From assembly GCA_937926515.1 (NCBI GenBank), contig CALAZZ010000243.1, positions 1 through 9,665 on the forward strand: a DNA stretch of 9,665 nucleotides. Reading direction: 5' to 3'. The stretch is from an uncultured Bacteroidales bacterium (GTDB taxonomy: Bacteria; Bacteroidota; Bacteroidia; Bacteroidales; F082). Of this stretch, positions 5,567-9,665 are shown in pieces; within the stretch, counting starts at the first letter, position 1, and the number at the start of each line of letters is the position of its first letter. A program made the position numbers and the translations under genes. Below the pieces are notes generated by a model that was given only the letters and a program-made list of their open reading frames with translations, was not told where the DNA came from and did no database searches.

Positions 5567-7492
5567 TTAAATAATAGTTTCAATAGTCAACTCACAATCA
5601 GCCACCACAAGCCTGATGAGCTGCGCTGGCGTATCTGTTACTTCAAGGCAGGCTTCTGCATTATCTATCCATATTGGGGCCTGTATGTCAAGGTTCTTAC
5701 CGAATACGTTGATGATGCTGATTCCGGCATTGATCTGTCCGGCATGGTTGGCATCGGCAAACGGCACTCCCTCGATAAGGGTTTCACACGTTTCATCCAC
5801 ACCTCCATTAAGCTGGTTCTTAAATAGGGAGAACTTCACTCCCGCGTTAAACAATTCGTTCACCTTACCTTCAAGCATCTCCATCTTACGCGCTGTGAAC
5901 ACCTCAAGCTCATACTCAAGCCCCTCGATCTGCGCAATCTTAATTGCAAGGTCTTTTTCCTGCTGGAGAAGCTGCTCCATGCGCTCATTCAATTCATTGT
6001 GGCGCTTGGCGTTGTTGTTAATTTCTTCCAGTCTGCGTAATATCTTATCGCACTCATTCTTTGTTTCCGATACCTGCTTGCTGTCACCAACCATCATAAC
6101 CTTATCTTGCAGGCTCTTGATTTGTTGAGTAAGATTTGAAAGCTCCTCGTCCTCGGCAAACACGGTCTTAATATCCGGCAATCCATCTTTCAATGCTGTC
6201 AGTTCTGTGATTTCTTTATTTAGTCTTAGTTGTGCCTTGGAAACATCTCTAAGGGTGTCCTGATATATCCCTACCTGGTAGGGATAATCCTTTTCAAGGA
6301 AACTTTTTGCTTTGGTGCCACTCTCGTTGATTTTAGCCAGTCGCTTGGCTTTTGTGGAGTTGAAGTCTGTAAGAATGGACTCCCGCTTATCTTCTGGAAG
6401 ATTCTGATTACAGGATGGGCAAACAATAGCTGCAGGATCAAGCCTTTCCTGGTCAATCTTAAACCAATCCTCACGCAACTCCTCAATCCTACGCTTATAT
6501 TCTTCGGCCATTGAATCCATTTCCTTGATCTTTGCCTCCAATACACTTTTCTGTGAAAGCGTGTCCTGAAACTCAATCCGTTTCTTGCGTATTGTTTCAG
6601 AAATCTCGTCATACTTAGCTCCGAATACCTTACGTATCTCCATCTCACGAAGCTGTATCTTCGCTTCAATCTCTGACAAGGTGCGCTTGTGCCCGGCAAT
6701 AGCTTCGCGGTGCTGCTCATACTCTTTCTGTGCTGAATTGAGTACATCGGATAACTCACCATACCTTTCCTGTAAGGTGTTGGTCTCATCAACATCTACA
6801 TCCGGGATATTCTCCATCATGCCCTGCACCTCGCTGATACGCGCTGGCAGGCGCTCCAACTCCTTGGCTGCGGCTGTGCGCTCAGAGTAGTAGCGCTTGC
6901 GAAGCTTCTCAAGCGTTGTCTGATCTTCACGCATCTTATCCACTATCCATTGCAGCTGTGTACCCTCGGCTACCTTGTCATCATCAATGCCTCCCACAAG
7001 GGACAGCAACATGCTTCTGCGCTGCTGCCAGGGCAGGGTGGTGTTGAAGTGGTAAATGTTGGTAAGCAGCTTGAATGTGTTTTCCTCAAGCAGCTGATTA
7101 ACGGTTTCATTGTACTCACTCATATTGCAGGGTGTGTCGTTGATAAGGAAGCTACTCTCATGGCCTGTAAGCTCGGATTCTTCACTGCCCCTTCTCTTTG
7201 TCCATTTCTCGCGGTAAATGCGCTGGAGCTTCATTGTGCGGCCATCTACATCAAGCACACCTGTTACGCTGTGATCGTGCTTGTTAAGCTCAGGACGTAC
7301 AGTGTTTTTAATATTAAAGTCCTTTTTATCGTCACTGTTCTTGCCGAACAGCAGCCAGGTGAAAGCGTCCTGTATGGTGCTTTTGCCTGTGGCATTGGCT
7401 CCGCTTATGTTGGTGCGGTGGTCCAGGTCAACCTCAAGGCTTTGGATGCCTTTGAAGTTTTCAATCAATAGTTGTTTCAGGGTGATTTCCAT
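5567..7492 (-). CDS. Rad50/SbcC/SMC-like AAA ATPase
   Basis: A 641-residue SMC-superfamily ATPase. The N-lobe carries the Walker A motif GANATGKST (residues 31-39), after the typical start of a strand and IENFKGI. Coiled coil runs from about 190 to 345 and from 370 to 545. Between the two arms is a zinc-hook CxxC, CPSC at 358-361, as in Rad50. The C-lobe has a signature-like segment (residues 581-599, ANHAGQINAGISIINVFGK) and a Walker B-like strand APIWIDNAEA (605-613), with Asp610 and Glu613 at the metal and catalytic positions. It is shorter than Rad50 or SbcC (900-1300 aa), as usual for phage and plasmid members. Members of this group act with nucleases at DNA ends; no SbcD/Mre11 gene is present, so its partner may be RecT and the MBL protein (inference). 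It starts 6 bases after the secreted-protein gene. Confidence 0.9.
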   Translation of the reverse strand: MEITLKQLLIENFKGIQSLEVDLDHRTNISGANATGKSTIQDAFTWLLFGKNSDDKKDFNIKNTVRPELNKHDHSVTGVLDVDGRTMKLQRIYREKWTKRRGSEESELTGHESSFLINDTPCNMSEYNETVNQLLEENTFKLLTNIYHFNTTLPWQQRRSMLLSLVGGIDDDKVAEGTQLQWIVDKMREDQTTLEKLRKRYYSERTAAAKELERLPARISEVQGMMENIPDVDVDETNTLQERYGELSDVLNSAQKEYEQHREAIAGHKRTLSEIEAKIQLREMEIRKVFGAKYDEISETIRKKRIEFQDTLSQKSVLEAKIKEMDSMAEEYKRRIEELREDWFKIDQERLDPAAIVCPSCNQNLPEDKRESILTDFNSTKAKRLAKINESGTKAKSFLEKDYPYQVGIYQDTLRDVSKAQLRLNKEITELTALKDGLPDIKTVFAEDEELSNLTQQIKSLQDKVMMVGDSKQVSETKNECDKILRRLEEINNNAKRHNELNERMEQLLQQEKDLAIKIAQIEGLEYELEVFTARKMEMLEGKVNELFNAGVKFSLFKNQLNGGVDETCETLIEGVPFADANHAGQINAGISIINVFGKNLDIQAPIWIDNAEACLEVTDTPAQLIRLVVADCELTIETII

Positions 7493-7498
7493 AGGTTT

Positions 7499-7942
7499 TT
7501 AATATTTGGTGTAAGTAATTCTAAGCTCTTGTATGGCCGGCCTGTAAGAGATTGTTACCGTCCAGAAACATTCGATGTAATAGCGCATCTCGTACAAGCC
7601 TAAGCTCATGTACTCAAAGGGATCATAATTGACGTAATGACCTTCCAGGCTGTTGAGTTTGGTGTGCCAAACTGTTCTGTCTATAAGGTCTTTGTTAAAG
7701 TAATAGGGTATCTTGCCTATAAGTTCATACCCGGAAGAAGTCCGGTGGTTGTGCGAAATGCTTGCGGAGCAGTATTCAAAAATATCCTCCACAAACAGGC
7801 GGCAGGCTTTGTTAATGTCATCCATTAAAATGTGACCGTTATCTTCTTCAATAGGCCACGGCTCCAAAATATCATGCTGTGCGGTGGCGGTTGTGGCTGC
7901 CAGCAGCAGAGCCAGGAGGGTGATTAGGATAAGCTTTTTCAT
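7499..7942 (-). CDS. Predicted secreted hypothetical protein with Sec signal peptide, 147 aa
   Basis: The first 21 residues form a clear Sec signal peptide: MKKL, a Leu/Ile/Ala-rich core (LITLLALLLAA) and a TTATA|QH cleavage site. The A-T-A-Q junction is very common in Bacteroidetes exported proteins. There is no lipobox Cys. The mature part (about 126 aa) is rich in aromatic residues and holds three Cys (47, 58, 125). It ends in alternating strand-like segments (YYIECFWTVTISYRP, then LRITYTKY). I do not recognise a family. Its ATG overlaps the stop of the Rha gene (ATGA), so it is translationally coupled to the phage regulatory genes even though its product leaves the cytoplasm. It could act at the cell envelope, for example in exclusion of other phages, but that is speculation. 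No mutation is apparent. Confidence 0.8.
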   Translation of the reverse strand: MKKLILITLLALLLAATTATAQHDILEPWPIEEDNGHILMDDINKACRLFVEDIFEYCSASISHNHRTSSGYELIGKIPYYFNKDLIDRTVWHTKLNSLEGHYVNYDPFEYMSLGLYEMRYYIECFWTVTISYRPAIQELRITYTKY

Positions 7943-8685
7943 AATACAGGGATGTTATTGGTGTGTTTTACATTGCTTTTATTCCACAGGTCTATCACAA
8001 ACTTGCGCCCCTCTTGCGTCCAGCAGGATTGCATGGCCGTGCATGTGTTACCCATACTGTCCTTATATGGCACACTCACGCTTTTCATTAACCCTCTGTC
8101 TTTGTATCTTGCAGCCGGAACCCATTGCCCTCTGACCTTAAACTGAACCCCTTTTGCAAAGAGCCAGTTATTGAACTTTTGGGCTGTTAACCCAATCTCT
8201 GCACCTACTTGTGTTGCTGTGAGTAGGTTTTTAGAGTTTAGCACGTTGTCGTAATACTCCACTTTTGGAACCTGCTCCTCAATCGTGTTTTCAGCAAGCT
8301 CAAGCATCTTTTCCTTCTGTAAGCGCAAATCATGCTCTTTCTTCCAGTTTTCAGCAAGTCTAAGCACGGTGTCGGGGTTGGAGAAGTCCAGCATACCATT
8401 GGTGCGCTCAAGCTCCTCCCATCTGCGGTTAACCTTAATCCTCAGATCAACATTATAGCCAGTCATAAGGTCGAAGGTTTGAATACGGGTGAGAAGATAC
8501 TCCCTGTAACTCTGGCCATTTTCTGCCTTAAAAGTTGACTCCTCAATTTTGAGGAGTGAAAGCTTCTCATAATTTTCATTCAGGATATCACAATCACGAA
8601 GAACGTTATCGTGCCTTTTGCCAGTGATCTCCGCAATCTCGCGGGACGACATGGTGTTGCTTCCGTTGTTAATTGATAATTCCAT
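7939..8685 (-). CDS. Phage antirepressor: Rha family N-domain plus KilAC domain
   Basis: Residues 8-92 match the Rha family (pRha): MSSREIAEITGKRHDNVLRDC, then SYREYLLTRIQTFDLMTGYN and LRIKVNRRWEELE. Residues 110-140 form a charged helical linker. Residues 137-237 match the KilAC (ANT) domain: VEYYDNVLNSKNLLTATQVG, LTAQKFNNWLFAKGVQF, then WTQEGRKFVIDLW. This combination is typical of phage antirepressors and regulators. Rha interferes with infection of some hosts in phage phi80/P22 relatives, and KilAC domains bind DNA or a repressor. It is cytoplasmic and likely acts in the lysis-lysogeny choice. The ATG at 8685 is 17 bases after the preceding stop; an ATG at codon 12 is a possible alternative. 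The gene ends by overlapping the secreted protein's start codon. Confidence 0.9.
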   Translation of the reverse strand: MELSINNGSNTMSSREIAEITGKRHDNVLRDCDILNENYEKLSLLKIEESTFKAENGQSYREYLLTRIQTFDLMTGYNVDLRIKVNRRWEELERTNGMLDFSNPDTVLRLAENWKKEHDLRLQKEKMLELAENTIEEQVPKVEYYDNVLNSKNLLTATQVGAEIGLTAQKFNNWLFAKGVQFKVRGQWVPAARYKDRGLMKSVSVPYKDSMGNTCTAMQSCWTQEGRKFVIDLWNKSNVKHTNNIPVL

Positions 8686-8702
8686 AGGTATAGGGTTTTG
8701 GG

Positions 8703-9050
8703 TTATAGATTATTCTCACGCATATAGCGGAGAACCTGGGATTTTCTGTACTTGGGACGGCTGTTGCCGTTGCGGTAGGCATGAAGGATTCCATCACGCT
8801 CTAACCGGGCCATTGTCATATGGCTCTTAACCTTTATAAGGGCCATCACTTCCTGCCGTGACAGGTAGGTGTCCTCGATGTAGCCCTGCATGATAAGCTT
8901 TTCCATAACCTTATCTGATACAGAGTCTATAAAAGCATCCTCACCCTCAAGCTTACTAGAGAGCAGCTTTATGGGCGCATGTTCGGCCATAAATAACCGG
9001 ATTGCTTCGGTTAATATATTGCCTACTTGACTTTTATCTTTGTTATCCAT
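8703..9050 (-). CDS. Excisionase/MerR-like helix-turn-helix protein, 115 aa
   Basis: The C-terminal half (about residues 62-112: YLSRQEVMALIKVKSHMTMARL, then GILHAYRNGNSRPKYRKSQVLRYM) is the HTH_17 type of MerR/excisionase DNA-binding domain, with a basic wing and recognition helix. The N-terminal half (residues 1-60) is helical and acidic and may mediate oligomerisation. Such proteins act as excisionases or as early transcription regulators; with no integrase in view the two roles cannot be separated. It is the first gene of the leftward operon. Its ATG at 9050 follows an A-rich leader (ACACAAAGAT) and lies downstream of a promoter-like pair at 9084-9114 with inverted repeats across it, so it is probably under direct repressor control. 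The rightward promoter-like site (9027-9057) overlaps its first codons. Confidence 0.82.
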   Translation of the reverse strand: MDNKDKSQVGNILTEAIRLFMAEHAPIKLLSSKLEGEDAFIDSVSDKVMEKLIMQGYIEDTYLSRQEVMALIKVKSHMTMARLERDGILHAYRNGNSRPKYRKSQVLRYMRENNL

Positions 9051-9057
9051 ATCTTTG
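9027..9057 (+). promoter_or_regulatory. Candidate promoter for the rightward HTH repressor gene
   Basis: TTG at 9027-9029 is followed after 20 bases by TATCTTTG (9050-9057), an exact TAnnTTTG match. It would start transcription near 9064 toward the HTH gene, leaving a long leader. It overlaps the first codons of the leftward excisionase-like gene, a back-to-back arrangement seen in phage switches. Part of the match is made by AAAGAT codons of that gene, and a second TATCTTTG (9035-9042) has no good -33 box, so confidence is limited. Confidence 0.35.
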
Positions 9058-9066
9058 TGTTTAACA

Positions 9067-9109
9067 TTCTATCAACAGAGATGCGAAAATATATCAATTA
9101 ATGATAGAA
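9067..9109. promoter_or_regulatory. Candidate operator: TTCTATCA ... TGATAGAA inverted repeat
   Basis: A perfect 8-base inverted repeat has arms TTCTATCA (9067-9074) and TGATAGAA (9102-9109). Between them lies another TATCA (9092-9096), which pairs with TGATA (9102-9106) as a closer site. A further copy of the half-site lies in the near-palindrome TATGATAGCATA (9149-9160). The repeats flank and overlap the leftward promoter-like elements, so they are the best candidate binding sites for the divergently encoded HTH protein. The assignment of repressor to operator is inferred. Confidence 0.5.
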
Positions 9110-9114
9110 AGCAA
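9084..9114 (-). promoter_or_regulatory. Candidate promoter of the leftward operon
   Basis: On the minus strand a TTG (9112-9114) is followed after exactly 20 bases by TATTTTCG (9084-9091). That fits the Bacteroidetes -33/-7 layout, with one mismatch to TAnnTTTG. Transcription would start near 9077, about 27 bases before the ATG at 9050. Inverted repeats with TGATAGAA/TTCTATCA arms cover the spacer and the start point, as expected for a repressor-controlled promoter. The region is AT-rich, so a chance match is possible. Confidence 0.45.
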
Positions 9115-9148
9115 GCTTTTTTTTATATTTTTTATATTATTTTCATAT

Positions 9149-9160
9149 TATGATAGCATA
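9149..9160. promoter_or_regulatory. Second operator-like site, TATGATAGCATA
   Basis: A 12-base near-palindrome (TATG....CATA) contains the same TGATAG core as the 9067-9109 repeat. It overlaps the only plus-strand ATG (9150) lying close upstream of the HTH gene, so a protein bound here could also affect expression of that gene. The AT-rich context makes a chance match possible. Confidence 0.35.
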
Positions 9161-9193
9161 TAGCCCCATAAACCAAACACAATCAGTCCCTAA

Positions 9194-9628
9194 CCTACAC
9201 ACAAAAAAATACAATCACATAGCAATAAAGTACAGGTAATCAGGAATACCCTGGGCTTGTCACAGGTGGAAATGGCTGCGCTCACCTCAATGGCCCAAAG
9301 CAATTACTCCCTTGTAGAGCGCGGCACACGGAGGCTGTCCCATCGGCTCAAGGACGCACTGATAACGCGCCTTTCCGTGAGTAAGGAGTACCTGGAAGGA
9401 CTGTCTGATACAATGTTTACTGTTGCTGTTCCGCTTCAAAGCGAGCGCATCAGACAAGAACTGCTTAGAAACGATCTGTCGCTATCCACTCTGCAGGTAG
9501 ATGAAAGGCATAAAGAGATTCTTGAGCAGAGCGCAGCAAACAACCTCTATTTATATAATGAAATACGTTGTATTTCGTTTCCGACATACGAAATGAAGTA
9601 CAAATTAAACAACGTGAGTTCGATATAA
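9194..9628 (+). CDS. Xre-type HTH transcription regulator (likely phage repressor) without a standard start codon in frame
   Basis: The frame is open from 9194 to TAA 9626-9628. Around 9227-9330 it encodes a full HTH_3/Xre domain: KVQVIRNTLGLSQVEMAALT, then MAQSNYSLVERGTRRLS, with the usual GLSQ...A...SNYSxxERG pattern. This is followed by LKDALITRLSVSKEYLEGLS, as in Bacteroidetes prophage regulators. The C-terminal half has no recognised domain and no S24 peptidase. It is divergent from the lytic-type operon, so a repressor role is likely. No ATG lies upstream of the domain in this frame. A TTG at 9257 or CTG at 9251 would remove helix 1, and ATA at 9209 would be very unusual. An ATG at 9150 in another frame reaches the seven-A run at 9203-9209, in the register where a -1 slip would enter this frame. 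The gene may be broken, slippage-expressed or mis-sequenced. Confidence 0.7.
   Translation, partial: PTHKKIQSHSNKVQVIRNTLGLSQVEMAALTSMAQSNYSLVERGTRRLSHRLKDALITRLSVSKEYLEGLSDTMFTVAVPLQSERIRQELLRNDLSLSTLQVDERHKEILEQSAANNLYLYNEIRCISFPTYEMKYKLNNVSSI
9203..9209 (+). other. A-AAA-AAA slippery heptamer / poly-A7 tract before the HTH domain
   Basis: Seven A residues lie at codon boundaries A|AAA|AAA in the frame opened by the ATG at 9150. A -1 slip here, or one extra A in DNA or RNA, joins the first 20 codons of that frame to the HTH frame, giving a protein of about 159 residues with a complete HTH. Without the shift, the 9150 frame ends at 9237-9239 after 29 residues. I see no obvious strong downstream stem-loop. 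Confidence 0.4.
9560..9594. repeat. Overlapping inverted repeats at the 3' end of the HTH gene
   Basis: GAAATAC (9560-9566) and GTATTTC (9570-9576) form a perfect 7-base inverted repeat with a 3-base loop. ATTTCGT (9572-9578) and ACGAAAT (9588-9594) form a second, overlapping one with a 9-base spacing. They lie within the last codons of the HTH gene. They could be operator half-sites for a neighbouring gene or alternative RNA hairpins; there is no U-tract, so a classic terminator is unlikely. Confidence 0.5.
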
Positions 9629-9665
9629 GAAAGCAGGTTAATAACCAACACGAAAATGTTGATAA

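Noticed and set aside
5616..6128. Long plus-strand open frame opposite the ATPase gene
   Set aside because: It has a Ser/Leu-rich shadow composition and lies wholly inside a gene with clear Walker A, zinc-hook and Walker B motifs.
6271..6795. Minus-strand open frame inside the ATPase gene
   Set aside because: Alternate-frame shadow of the coiled-coil region, rich in Arg and Ser, without motifs.
9203..9239. Treating the 29-residue frame from 9150 as a real leader peptide gene
   Set aside because: Its composition is that of AT-rich noncoding DNA and nothing but the ATG supports translation; it is kept only as part of the slippage hypothesis.
9656..9665. Possible start (ATG TTG ATA) of a gene running off the right edge
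   Set aside because: Only three codons are visible, too few to support a feature.

Overview
This window looks like the early, DNA-metabolism and regulatory part of a prophage or phage-derived element from a Bacteroidetes host. The main evidence is the gene set on the minus strand: an excisionase-like HTH protein, a Rha/KilAC antirepressor, a Rad50/SbcC-like ATPase, RecT, a metallo-beta-lactamase-fold protein, a DUF1376-like replication protein and a stand-alone DnaA domain IV protein. Supporting this, A-rich leaders replace Shine-Dalgarno sites, and the few promoter-like sites fit the Bacteroidetes pattern (TAnnTTTG at -7, TTG about 20 bases upstream). No integrase, structural gene, tRNA, rRNA or CRISPR is visible.

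Layout from right to left, the direction of transcription. At 9194-9628 a plus-strand Xre-type HTH gene, the likely repressor, has no normal start codon in its own frame. It faces the main operon across a control region (about 9027-9256) with divergent promoter-like sites and TGATAG/CTATCA inverted repeats. The minus-strand operon begins at 9050 and runs with small gaps or ATGA overlaps: excisionase-like HTH (8703-9050), Rha/KilAC antirepressor (7939-8685), a secreted protein (7499-7942), Rad50-like ATPase (5567-7492), RecT (4718-5548), MBL-fold protein (3976-4713), a 61-residue protein (3787-3972), a wrecked cytosine-5 DNA methyltransferase (3606-3790), an 87-residue protein (3340-3603), a replication protein (2613-3329), a conserved helical protein (1922-2626), a 61-residue protein (1771-1956), a 172-residue protein (1248-1766) and a DnaA domain IV protein (857-1243). 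The last seems to have lost its own C-terminus to a frameshift (fragment at 741-905). A probable gene remnant (492-710) and a 155-residue gene with its own promoter (109-576) close the region. Bases 1-108 hold nothing I can recognise.

How the genes may work together (inference). The HTH repressor would hold the operon silent through the TGATAG sites, and the excisionase-like and Rha proteins would act at the lytic switch. The ATPase, RecT and MBL protein form a plausible recombination module: end processing followed by single-strand annealing. The DUF1376-like, helical and DnaA-C proteins form a plausible replication-initiation module.

Several genes are damaged: an internally deleted methyltransferase, a frameshifted DnaA-C gene, a start-less repressor and a possible second truncated methyltransferase. 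This suggests a decaying prophage, or in part sequencing error. The most distinctive points are the methyltransferase deletion scar, the in-register A-AAA-AAA heptamer that would join an upstream ATG to the repressor frame, and a signal-peptide protein embedded in a recombination operon.
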